Shown here piece after piece: positions 54,523 to 64,000 of a stretch of DNA of 64,000 nt. The notes below the pieces were generated by a model. The model was given only the letters and a program-made list of their open reading frames with translations. It was not told the origin of the DNA and did no database searches. Both the position numbers and the translations under genes were made by a program. The stretch's first letter is position 1. Every line of letters starts with the position of its first letter. The DNA lies in the NCBI RefSeq assembly GCF_000695835.1, contig NZ_CP007521.1:729842-793841 (forward strand). Reading direction: 5' to 3'. Origin of the DNA: Mycoplasmopsis californica. GTDB lineage: Bacteria; Bacillota_I; Bacilli_A; Mycoplasmatales; Metamycoplasmataceae.

Positions 54523-55440
54523 ATGGAATACACAAGTTTTTTAATTCAGTTAAAACAAGCGTTAACTGCTGATAATGGGCCTAAGCTTTTATTAAAATTA
54601 TTTGAAGCTCCGTACCGATATAACTCAGATTTACACCCTTTTCAAATCCAAACCAAAATGGAGCAATCATTTTTAAGATCGCAAGAAAATAAATTTTATA
54701 AATTCTTGATTCAGTGCGCTGAAAATATAGTTACAAACAGTTTTAGCAATCTAAATTACGAGCATATCAATAAGAACTTTAAATTATCATATTTAGAAAA
54801 AGACAATTTACCAGGCGATGAAAATCAAATATTATCACCCGAAGAGATTATAAAAGCATCACGCTCAGTTAAATTTAAAGCTAATATAACCTGAATCAAC
54901 AAGGAAAAAAAAGAGCTTTATATTGTTAATGCTAAAAAATATGATACGGCATCGCAAACTGAATTTTTAGATTTCACATTTAAAATTAACGAGCGTTCAA
55001 AAGCACTACAAAACAACTATAGAGATTATAAAATACATTATATTTTATGATTTGTCAATGATTTTTACACAAATAATAACTCTTCCTTGTCTGAATTTGC
55101 AAGGTCGATCTCAAATGATAATTTTCAATTTTCAATCTATTATGGTTCTGGTTTTTTCTCTATTTTTGAAGCAGAGTCACAATGAAAATTAATTGAAAAT
55201 CATATTCAAACATTTAAAAATGAAAATTGAGATAAATTATTAAAGATACCAAACCTAAATCGAGACCCAGAAACTCTTGAGTTTATGGTGCATTGCAGTG
55301 AATCTGCTTGAAATAAAATATCAAGTGATGACGAAAACGCTCTTAAAATACGGCAAATTATTTTTGATAATGAAGCTGAAAATAGTAATTATAAAATTGC
55401 TATGCAAAGAAGAAATGAAGTGGCGGTTGAAGAAGTCTAA
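54523..55440 (+). CDS. HpyAIV-family type II restriction endonuclease-like protein, likely inactive
   Basis: A 305-residue protein resembling HpyAIV-type type II endonucleases. Shared marks are LLLKLFEAPYRYNSDLHPFQ near the start, HYILWFVNDFY in the middle, and YYGSGFFSIFEAESQWKLI near the end. The catalytic D...ExK of the family (as IEQK followed by RDDHD) is replaced by IVNAKKYDTAS, so the key Glu is missing. No methyltransferase gene adjoins it; the neighbour nadE starts 42 bases downstream. It may be a relic or repurposed. The real start is ATG 54523, behind GAAAGGTGC. Family assignment is from memory of conserved blocks. Confidence 0.6.
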
Positions 55441-55481
55441 ACACTAAAACATCTATTTCGCATAAATAAATAGGAGTAAAT

Positions 55482-56279
55482 ATGAAAGATCGTCTAGGAT
55501 TGCGTTTAAATAACGATATAACATCTGACCCGAATAATCAGCGTATTCAAAAATATTGTGATTATTTGGTTGAGTGAATTCGTTTACGCGTCAAAAAAGC
55601 GCGTGCAAAAGGTCTGGTAGTAGGTATCAGCGGCGGAATTGATTCAGCTCTTGTTGCTGCACTTGCTAAAAGAGCTTTTCCCGAAAATACTCTAGGCATA
55701 GTTATGCCTATCGATAATATGGAACACGATTTAGGTGATATTAAGCAATTATCTTCTAATATCGGATTGGACACAAAAACAATCAATTTGCACTCTACAT
55801 TCAGTGAAATTAGCGCTGTTTGCAATGTAGAAAATAAAATGGCACTAAGCAATATCAAACCAAGAATCAGGATGGCTGCTTTATATGCTATCGCTCAACA
55901 AAATTCTTATTTGGTCGCAGGCACTGATAATGAAGATGAGATGTATATAGGTTATTTTACTAAATATGGTGATGGTGGAGTCGATATTTTGCCCATTAGC
56001 AGACTTTTAAAAAATGAAGTAAAATTAATGGCTAAATATTTAAACATTCCAGACAGTATCATAAATAAAAAACCATCTGCTGGTTTATGAGCGGGACAAA
56101 ATGACGAAGATGAATTAGGTTTTTCATATGACGAACTTGATAATTATTTGAATAATAGGGTAGAATTATTAAATATTGAAACAAAAACAAAAATTAAACA
56201 GATGCATAAAGCAACTCAACATAAGCGTTGCAAACCATATCAACCGAAAACAATTGAACAATTTTTAAAGGAGAATTAA
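55482..56279 (+). CDS. nadE: NH3-dependent NAD synthetase
   Basis: NadE amidates nicotinic acid adenine dinucleotide to NAD using ammonia and ATP. The 265-residue protein has the PP-loop GISGGIDSALVAALAK, the YLVAGTDNEDEMYIGYFTKYG block and PISRLLKNEVKLMAKYL. There is no glutaminase domain. ATAGGAGTAAAT precedes ATG. Two TGA codons are Trp. The yebC start is 2 bases after its stop. Confidence 0.95.
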
Positions 56280-56280
56280 T

Positions 56281-57021
56281 ATGGCAGGACATTCACACTC
56301 GGCTAATATAGCTCATCGTAAGGGTGCCCAAGATAGAGCACGAGGTAAAATATTCCAAAAACTTTTTAAAGAAATTTATGTTGTGGCAACCGGAGCAGGC
56401 GGCCCAGATCCCGATTCTAACCCCGCATTAAAACTTGCTATCTCAAAAGCAAAAGCTAAAAACATGCCAAAAGCTAATATTGAGAGAGCGTTGGCAAAAG
56501 CGAAAGGAGAAGCGAAGGAAGGTGCAAGCTTCGTGGAAACTTTATTTAATGCCACAATCACAGGTGGCGCAACATTCTTAATCAAAACACTGAGCGACAA
56601 TATGAATAGAACTAAATCTTCAATGACTGCATTATTTAACCGTCAAAATGCCGTCTTAGGAAAAACTGGACAAGTACCTTTTCAATTTGATTTATTAGGA
56701 CTTTTAGAAATATCTAAGGATTTAGTCGATGAAGACTCTTTAACAATGATCGCTTTAGAAAATGGTGCTAACGATATTGAAAATTATGAAGAATCATTTT
56801 TAATTACTTGTGCACCAGAAAATTTCGCAGATTTAAAGCAAGCTGTTGAAACTAACTTAGGTGTTATCGATTTCTTACAATGTGAAGTTACATATGTTCC
56901 AAATTCAACAGTCTCTTTTGATGAGGAAAAATCAGTAAAAATTAAAGAATTTATTGCAAAACTTGAAGATGATGATGATGTTCAAGAAGTGTATCACAAC
57001 ATTGAATTCACTGAAGAGTAA
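56281..57021 (+). CDS. YebC/PmpR-family DNA-binding protein
   Basis: A 246-residue protein of the conserved YebC family, reported as transcription regulators or as factors that help ribosomes at stalling motifs. It starts MAGHSHSANIAHRKGAQD and contains FQKLFKEIYVVATGAGGPDP and KANIERALAKAKG, the family signature. Acidic GAT repeats encode DDDD near the C-terminus. It is coupled to nadE by a 1-base gap. No TGA codon is needed. Confidence 0.93.
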   Translation: MAGHSHSANIAHRKGAQDRARGKIFQKLFKEIYVVATGAGGPDPDSNPALKLAISKAKAKNMPKANIERALAKAKGEAKEGASFVETLFNATITGGATFLIKTLSDNMNRTKSSMTALFNRQNAVLGKTGQVPFQFDLLGLLEISKDLVDEDSLTMIALENGANDIENYEESFLITCAPENFADLKQAVETNLGVIDFLQCEVTYVPNSTVSFDEEKSVKIKEFIAKLEDDDDVQEVYHNIEFTEE

Positions 57022-57047
57022 AAAAATACACAGCAGTGTATTTTTTT
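57022..57047. terminator. Bidirectional terminator
   Basis: AAAATACAC-AGCA-GTGTATTTT with a T run lies between the convergent yebC and hydrolase genes. Confidence 0.8.
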
Positions 57048-57840
57048 AACTCAATAAAAATGGCTCTAATATGGAAATAAAAGATTTTCAATTTTCTTCA
57101 AACATCATGTGTCCAGTCTGTGGTATATAAATTGTCTTTATATCTTCAACATTATTTTCAAAATAGCGTAAACAGTTATCACGATCAATTACAGCGTCTT
57201 TTTCTCCCAAAATCAAAAGAGTTGGAACTTTTATGGCTTGTAGTCCTTTTTCTATGTCATTGTGTAATTGAAGGTTTGGTAGTGAGCGACCTAATTTTAA
57301 TATATTATCATTGTTAAAATAGTTAGCATCGAAGTTTTTTTGTGTTAAGTTCATTCATCTTGAATCACTAGTAAAACGTGTCGTATCGTAATATAAAGCT
57401 TCTAAAAATTTTAAAAACTGATCAAAAGTTTTTGGGAAATATGTTTCAAAATATTTGTCAACTGTTGATAATGATGATTTATTCATCGGAGCAATATAAA
57501 TCATTTTACTAAAAAGTTCTGGCTTCATTTCATAAGCTAGTGAAATTGTCCCACCACCCATTGAGTGCCCAATCAATGTCACATTTTTTAGTTTATTCTT
57601 TTCTACAAATTCTACAAGTAATTTAGCATACTGATAAACGCTAATTTCATGTCCATTTACTGGATTAGTATTGTTGTTTCCGGGAAATTGGATTGCATAA
57701 TAATTCGATTTTTTTCAATATTCTTCAAAAATTCTAAATGTGGCCGGACTTGAATTAAAGCCGTGCACAAAAATTACATTGCTCTCCTCATTGTGATTGT
57801 CCTTAAAAACGTATGGATAATCATAAATAATTGCCTTCAT
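57046..57840 (-). CDS. Alpha/beta hydrolase
   Basis: A 264-residue serine hydrolase or esterase. It has VIFVHGFNSSPATF (oxyanion loop), nucleophile elbow LIGHSMGGGTISLA, the acid region LLILGEKDAVIDR and the catalytic His in IPQTGHMMF. The substrate is unknown; monoacylglycerol lipase and proline iminopeptidase are relatives. TGA at 57088 is Trp, extending it to TAA 57046. It is transcribed alone and converges on yebC. Confidence 0.85.
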
Positions 57841-57898
57841 TATTCTCCTTAATAATTGTAATTTTATCAATAAATTAATCGAATTTTAAAAGAGAATG

Positions 57899-57976
57899 TA
57901 TAATAATTTTGCGATGAGCCGCTATTGAAGTGTATAACTTTAATATACCGCCCGAGTATTCGGGTTTTTATTTTTA
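57899..57976 (+). ncRNA. Possible small RNA with strong terminator
   Basis: A perfect TATAAT (57899-57904) is followed after ~50 bases by CCCGA-GTAT-TCGGG (57951-57964) and a T-rich tail. No plus-strand gene follows. The ~66-nt transcript would also form GTATA...TATAC. It contains a seven-codon frame (MSRYWSV, with TGA as Trp). It could be a small RNA or only an isolated terminator. Confidence 0.4.
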
Positions 57977-58004
57977 AAAAAAGACTGGTTAAACCAATCT
58001 TTTT
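57976..58004 (-). terminator. Terminator of ftsH
   Basis: AAAGA-TGG and CCA-TCTTT arms (one mismatch) with T runs on the minus strand. Confidence 0.6.
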
Positions 58005-58007
58005 GTT

Positions 58008-60095
58008 TTATTTTTCGGTACTTTCGGATAATTCATTCGTTTCAACGGTTGAATGTTGCATTTGTTCTTGCGACATCGCAATTAATTCATCAAGCGAATG
58101 GTTATTTTCCTTTATGGCTTCAACTTGTTGTTTTTCAGGAAGTTTCATATTTTTGGCAATATACTCAATTTCCTCGGCAACAATAGTTTCTTTTTCAAGT
58201 AAAGCTGTTTTTATTAATTCTAAAAGCTCTTTATTTGCTAAAATAATTTCTTTTGCCCTAACTTGTGCTTCAAGAATAATTTTGCGAACCTCTAAATCAA
58301 TTTCGTGGCCCACTTGCGCAGAGAACGATGCTGATTTTAAGTAATCACGACCTAAAAATGGAGAGCTTTCATCAGTTTCATACTGAATTGGCCCAAGATC
58401 CGACATACCGTATTCTGTAACCATTTTACGAGCTATTTTTGTTGCTTTTTGAATATCATCGCTGGCCCCTGTTGAAATATTATCAGGACCATAAATAATT
58501 TCCTCAGCAGCACGCCCTCCCATAAATGAAGTAATCATTGAGATTAATTCTTGTTTAGACATGTTGTATTTTTCTTCTTCAGGCATCATTAAATTGTAAC
58601 CACCGGCTTGACCGCGGGGAATAATTGTGATTTTTTGAACTTTATTTGCGCCCGGTTCTTTAATACCGACAACTGCGTGTCCCGCTTCGTGGTAAGCAAC
58701 CATTTCTAATTCTTTTTTAGAAATTACTCTATTTTTCTTAGCTGGTCCAGCCATAACTCTATCAATAGCCTCATCAATATCTTCAAGAGTAATTACTGGA
58801 TGTTTAAATCTAACTGCCAATAAACTAGCTTCATTAATAACATTTTCAAGTTGCGCCCCTGAATAACCCGGAGTACGGCGGGCAACTTTCATCATATCAA
58901 TATTAGGAGCCAATCTTTTACCTTTTGCGTGTAATTCAAGAATTTCTTGTCTTTCTTTAACGTCAGGTAATCCAACTGTTATTTGACGATCAAAACGACC
59001 GGGACGAATTAAAGCTGGATCTAAAACATCAGTTCTGTTAGTTGCAGCGAAGAACAAAATACCATTATTTTGCTCCATACCATCCATCTCAACTAGAAGT
59101 TGATTAAGTGTTTGCTCACGCTCATCATGACCCCCACCTAATCCAGCACCCCTTGTTCTTCCGATTGCATCAAGTTCATCGATAAAGATAATTGCAGGGG
59201 CGTTTTTACGCGCTTCGGCGACTACGCTTCTTACTCTTTTAGCCCCCAATCCAACGTACATTTCCACAAAATTAGATGCCGAAATGAAGTAAAATGGAAC
59301 ATTTGCTTCACCAGCTGTTGCTTTAGCCAGTAATGTTTTTCCAGTACCCGGAGGACCTCCTAGCAAAATCCCATGGGGCATTCTTGCCCCGGCGACTGCG
59401 TATTTTTTAGGATCTTTTAAATAATCTACAATTTCACTAATTTCTTCAATTGCCTCTTTATTACCAGCAATATCTTTAAATTTCTTATCACTTTTTATTT
59501 TCTTTGCAGGCCCTTTTCCATCACCGACCATTCCGACCATTCCGCCGCCACGCGCCATGGTTCTAAAGAATAATCAACCAATTAAAATTCATAACAAAAT
59601 TGGTAATAAACTTTGCAAAATTACTTGTCATCAAGGAGCTGATTGTGATGGTAATGGCACAGATTGAATTGGGTCAATAGCGGCACCATTATTCGCAAAC
59701 ATAGATGCTTTTAGCAGTGTTGGATAATAATATCCTGCACCTAATTCGCTTATTAAGCCTTCTGATATTGATTCATGGCTCAATCAACGAATTGCGTTTT
59801 CAGTACCAACATTAGCAATAAATTTAGTTTTAACACCATTTGCGTCGTTAAAAATATATGAAATTTGCCCGTTTAATCTATCAATAAATATATCTGATAA
59901 ATAAACTGTATCATTTTCTTTTGCTATGGCCGCTTTAATATGGTCTAATCATTGTTTAAGGCCAACAGGTTTATTTTGAGGCAAAAATCTTCTAAATAGC
60001 ATATACACAAAAATAGCGGTGGCAATTACACCTAAAATACTTAAAAGAATTGTTCAAATAACCTTACCTTTATTTACAGGTTGTTTCTCTTTCAT
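58008..60095 (-). CDS. ftsH: ATP-dependent zinc metalloprotease FtsH
   Basis: FtsH is a membrane-anchored AAA protease that removes misassembled membrane proteins. The 695-residue protein has TM1 (about 12-33), an extracytoplasmic domain, TM2 (about 158-180), the AAA domain with GGPPGTGKT (about 245) and [10 protein letters not shown], and the zinc protease site HEAGH (about 468). Several TGA Trp codons lie in the N-terminal part, hiding the anchor under the standard code. Start ATG 60095 is preceded by GAAAGGATGC. The C-terminus is longer than usual, acidic and Gln-rich. Confidence 0.96.
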
Positions 60096-60144
60096 TGCAT
60101 CCTTTCATATAAATTAATATTTAAAATTATATAGCAAAAATATT

Positions 60145-61023
60145 TTAATGTTTTAGCTTACCTTGTTTTTTAATTAATCATATGTTATTTTTAATTAAAT
60201 ATTTTCCAGTTCGGTTTTTGGAAATGTATCACTGAATTATAGATTCTAATTTCTTCGTACTTAATTTAATGTTCAAAAAATGTTTATGAATAAACATAAA
60301 AAATAATTGTTTTTTTTGTGTGTATTTTGAAAAACTGTCTTGTGAAAATTCGGATTTTTTTCAGTCTTCATACTTATTTTCAACGGTTTTTTGTGTATTT
60401 TCGCATTGAAGATTTGAATAATATTTTTCAAAAAATAATTCTTTTTCTTTAATGTTTCAACCTGATATTTTTGCCCTTATTTTATTCCTAGTATAAATAT
60501 CTGAAAAATTTGATTCATCCACAAGATAAGGGATGCTGTTGGTATTTGCTAAATTCTCAATTTCAAATTTTCAGTATTTATCAAGAAAAGGACGATAAAT
60601 ATTCATTCCAAAAAGAATATTATGTTTTTTCATCCCTCATTGTAAGGGTTGTTTTTTAGCTTCTATCTGCATTAACACAGTTTCTATAAAATCGTCTTTA
60701 TGATGTCCGAGCAATAATAGATCGCAATTATGGCGTCTATAAACTTCTGAGAAAAAACTATATCTTTCAATCCGTGCTCAATCTTCGAAATTGCCATTTT
60801 TCTCAGTGTATTTTACTGATTTTAACTCAAAATAAATCATGTTCAATTCACAAAAAGTCCGGACTAACTCCACCTCTTTTTGACTTTGAGCTCTCGTGTT
60901 GTAATTCATTGTAGCAACAATTATATTTTCAAATCCATACATTTTTATTGCACAATTTAAAAGAAACATTGAATCTGGACCGCCGCTCACAGCGACTAAA
61001 ACATTATTTTTTATAAGTTCCAT
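60145..61023 (-). CDS. tilS: tRNA(Ile)-lysidine synthase
   Basis: TilS changes C34 of tRNA-Ile(CAU) to lysidine so that it reads AUA, essential in AT-rich genomes. The 292-residue protein has the PP-loop VAVSGGPDSMFLL and LLLLGHHKDDFIETVLM. The C-terminal RNA-binding part is short. An in-frame TTG at 61035 is possible, but ATG 61023 overlaps the pth end by 20 bases and is preferred. Many Trp codons are TGA. It is in the recD2-pth-tilS run. Confidence 0.9.
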
Positions 61024-61561
61024 TAAATTTCTCAATTACTCTGTTAATATCATTATACACAAACGAAAGCGCTGCGTCAGCAGCTACTGATAAAACTTTT
61101 TCAATAATGGGCATATCTTCTAGGGTAAATTTACTCAAAACTCAATCTTTTAATTCAAATTTCGGATCACAACCTATCCCTATTCTTAGCCGTTTGAAAT
61201 CATTTGCGCTTAGATGTTGAATGACGCTTTTAACCCCATTATGACCGGCATCAGAACCGCCTATTTTTATAGATGCTTGTCCTAATTTAAAATCTTTTTC
61301 ATCATAAATAATCATTACATCAGAAGATGATATTTTGTAAAAATCACAAATTTCTCTAATAAATTGACCTGATTTATTCATATATGTTGAAGGTTTAGCT
61401 AAAATAAAACCATCACCCATACCAAAGCGTCCATTAAACTTTTCTTTATTTAATTTAATACCTGTTTTATTGATAAGATTGTCAATAGTTAAAAATCCTA
61501 TATTGTGACGAGTAAATTTATATTCATCACCAATGTTTCCAAGACCAACTATAAGTTTCAT
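61004..61561 (-). CDS. pth: Peptidyl-tRNA hydrolase
   Basis: Pth recycles tRNA from peptidyl-tRNA dropped off the ribosome. The 185-residue protein has LIVGLGNIGDEYKFTRHNIGF (His catalytic), AKPSTYMNKSG and GGSDAGHNGVKSV. The TGA at 61142 is Trp, adding 46 residues beyond the apparent stop. It overlaps recD2 by 13 bases and tilS by 20. Confidence 0.96.
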
Positions 61562-63732
61562 AATTCCTCCATTTGAATAGAATCTGCAAAATTAGTTAGT
61601 GTTTTTTCTTTTTTGTGACCTTTTAAAACTTTTTCACGATAGTATCCTAAATCACCTAATATCACTAAATTTTCTTTCGAGCGAGAAACAGCTGTATAAA
61701 TTAATTTAGTTTCAAATAAATAATCATATTCTGGAAGAACAGGGAATATAACACATGAACTTTCTGAACCTTGAAATTTATGAACAGTAAGGGCATACCC
61801 TAAGGTAATATATTGAATAAATTGGTCACGTGAATATTCAATTTTTTTATAATCAAAATTAATAGTGATTTTTTTACCTTCTTTATCAATCGATTCAATA
61901 AAACCTATTTCACCATTATAGACATTTAAATCATAATCGTTTTCATTTTGCACCACTTTATCACCTAGATAAAAAATTTTAGCATTTTCACCCGCGCCTA
62001 TCTTAATTGAAGGTATATCTTCAATATTCAGGTTTTGACGATATAAATTCCATTCTTGCAACAACATATTCATTTTAATTGTTCCATGAGGAGTTTTATG
62101 AAGTGGAATTAATAAAGCGACATTTTGTATGCCAAAACGATCGACTTTTTCTTGATAAATGGATAATAATTTATCTTTAAAATCAATATTGTTAGCATCA
62201 TACCATTCAATGTTTTCGGTGTTATAACGAGGTTCTTTAAATTCTCTAACTGCTAAAAAATGTTCAGCGATGTCTCTGTGGTCTGTTCTAAAAATTTCAA
62301 CCAATTTTGTTGTTTGAAATTTATTAGATTCAATAATATCATCAAGCAAATTACCGGCCCCTATACATGGTAATTGGTCGGCATCACCTACTAAAATTAG
62401 TTTTTCAAGATCTGGCGAATTGTAAAGGACTGTATAAAATAAATCAGTATTAACCATCGAAAACTCATCAATTACCAATACTTTATGAGTGTTTTCTGTT
62501 AATTGGCAAGATAGGGTTGATTTAAAAGGGGTATCACTTATTTTAAAATAACTATGAATTGTTTTAGCATCTACACCTGACTTAGCTTTTAAGTTTACGG
62601 CCGCTCTTCCAGTAGGAGTTACAATAACTATTTCTTCTTTTTTGAATAATTTTTCACTTATTAAAAACTCTATAATGTTTTTAATCACAAATGATTTCCC
62701 GGTGCCCGGGAACCCTGAAATAACACTAACTGAATTTATAATCGCATTCATAAATGCTTCTTGTTGAAGTTTAGAAATACTGCTATGGGCTTGATAATTA
62801 CTTATTTTTAAGGCAATTTTTTTTAATCTAGATAACCTAACGGCTATATAATTTTCTTTTCTAACAATCGAATGAGTAGAAAATAATCCTGTATCATCTC
62901 AGTATACAATGAAAGCATTATTAATCATATATGTAATAGCATCTAAAATTACTTTATCACTATAATTTAAAAAATCAGTTTTAACAGCTTCCAATATGTA
63001 ATTCATTTTTATTTTTGTAGAGTTATTAGAATTAATTTCTTTTTCAATCGAATGATAAATTAATGCATAAAGACGCTCAATGCTGTTGTGCAATTCCAAC
63101 GCTATACCTAAATCATCTATTTTAGAAAATGAGTAATTATGAGTGTAAACGAGTGTGTAAGGATTGATTTTTTTCAATTCCTCAATTAGGTCACCCTCTG
63201 AAAAATCAATTTTTAATGCATCATATAACTTTTCTAATCCATGGCTTAGAAAAAAGTTATAACTTTTGTTTGTGTAGGTTTTAAAAAAATTATCTAATGA
63301 AGTAAATGTTTTTTCGTTTATTTTTTCTTTAAATATTTCTGGATTTTTTAAAAACGAATCGATCCAATCTTCTCCAAATTGCTTGTCCAATTTCTCTATT
63401 GTCGCTCGGCCAATACCTGTATTAGTTCTTAATAGCACTTTTTTTAGCTCTTCGTTATTTTTCGGCTGACTGATTGATAATGAAACTAGATTTTTGTTTT
63501 TATATTTATCATTAAAATTTTCCGACAGCACAACATCATAATGCGTCATTAATTTTAATGCCCTACCTTTGCAATAAACTGTGTGATTCTCGCCCTCATC
63601 AGAAACAAAAATTGCCAATGCTCACAATCAATTATTTGACTCTCCGCCGCTAATTATTTTTTTGAACATTCCCCTTAATTGGATTTGATTTTTGGTTCCT
63701 TTTTTCGTATTTGCATTTACTTCATTATTCAT
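61549..63732 (-). CDS. recD2: RecD2-family DNA helicase
   Basis: A 727-residue superfamily 1B helicase. The N-terminal part (about 1-290) contains a helix-hairpin-helix region (LLRTNTGIGRATIEKLDKQ). Helicase motif I is SGFPGTGKSFVI (about 340), motif II VIDEFSMVN, then LVGDADQLPCIG, FRTDHR and YTAVSRSKENL. It ends MEELWNL, with TGA as Trp, at TAG 61549. RecD2 without RecBC acts in repair and fork maintenance. Its start lies ~80 bases from the nearest DnaA box. Confidence 0.92.
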
Positions 63733-64000
63733 ATTAAATATTATAGTAAATTAAGTTTTTTTAAATAGTTGATTTATTGTTTATAAATATTATTTTTGAC
63801 ACTTAAAATAACAAGTTATCCACAGCATTTTTGCTTCTATGTAAATATTCATTAAATTTTAAAAAAATAGCTATAAATATGGTTTATTCGTAAAATATAA
63901 ATATGTGGATAACCTGTTAAAAACTCAAAATATAAAAATTTAAATTATCAACATAATAAAATTAAAATATTATAGATATATCTATAAACGACAAAAAGGG
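63733..64000. other. Probable origin of replication (oriC) with DnaA boxes
   Basis: Two perfect DnaA boxes face each other: TTATCCACA at 63816-63824 and its reverse complement at 63904-63912. A one-mismatch copy, TTATCAACA, is at 63945-63953. The surroundings are extremely AT-rich, fit for unwinding. The window ends before any dnaA start. Gene orientation to the left (mostly leftward) agrees with an origin here. Confidence 0.75.

Noticed and set aside
57911..57950. Considered as a tRNA or riboswitch
   Set aside because: No cloverleaf, no downstream gene and no known aptamer pattern; left as an unassigned small-RNA candidate.
1..64000. CRISPR arrays, insertion sequences, prophage or integrative elements
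   Set aside because: No spaced direct repeats, transposase, integrase or terminal inverted repeats were found by reading both strands.

Overview
The window comes from a wall-less mollicute, a Mycoplasma-type genome (probably the hominis group, by inference). Three things show this. The DNA is very AT-rich. Almost every gene needs in-frame TGA read as tryptophan. A tRNA-Trp with anticodon UCA, which reads UGA and UGG, lies at 22405-22479. All coordinates therefore use genetic code 4, so many genes are longer than standard-code reading frames suggest. RF1 (prfA) is present, two kinds of nuclease serve nucleotide scavenging, and there are surface lipoproteins and many small membrane proteins. 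The right edge reaches a probable chromosome origin: two perfect DnaA boxes lie at 63816 and 63904. Most genes in the right half point leftwards, away from it.

Layout. 1-4.6 kb: end of gatB, a secreted nuclease lipoprotein, rplK-rplA behind an L1-type leader, then prfA-prmC-acpP. 4.7-8.8 kb: a Bax-inhibitor-like membrane protein, tRNA-Gln and tRNA-Tyr, a Nudix hydrolase with a double-headed kinase, and an rluD-like gene. 8.8-12.5 kb: a membrane protein with a Rho_N-like tail, then a decayed patch (frameshifted nitroreductase, nonsense-interrupted AEC permease). 12.9-19.2 kb: Cof phosphatase, RNase HIII, an MFS permease, and a large fusion of a degenerate phosphohexomutase with a flippase-like membrane domain. 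19.3-26.2 kb: fmt, a zinc dehydrogenase behind a 20-A tract, tRNA-Thr and tRNA-Trp, an ECF S component, DegV, pdhA-pdhB and rpsT. 26.4-31.2 kb: the rimP-nusA-ylxR-infB-apt cluster. 31.2-35.3 kb: an MnuA-like nuclease and a modular lipoprotein. 35.5-45.7 kb: 5'-3' exonuclease with dnaE, tex, a CvpA-like gene, def, rsmD, SRP RNA, a LacI regulator and smpB. 45.8-50.4 kb: a type III restriction-modification system. 50.5-57.8 kb: trxA, gyrB, a YitT-type protein, an HpyAIV-like endonuclease relic, nadE, yebC and an alpha/beta hydrolase. 57.9-64 kb: a possible small RNA, ftsH, tilS-pth-recD2, and oriC.

The most striking feature is the type III system. The methyltransferase gene is out of frame at a run of six G on the coding strand (50008-50013). 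The run sits inside a perfect 7-bp palindrome and follows codon 118. Loss of one G or gain of two would restore the full protein. This looks like a phase-variable methylation switch caught in the OFF state. Other leads are the mutase-flippase fusion, the tandem kinase, the HpyAIV-like protein with a missing catalytic Glu, and the poly-A tract in a promoter.

Much of the gene content is translation and salvage: initiator formylation and deformylation, release factor methylation, trans-translation, SRP RNA, and two nucleases with apt. No insertion sequence, prophage or CRISPR array was seen.
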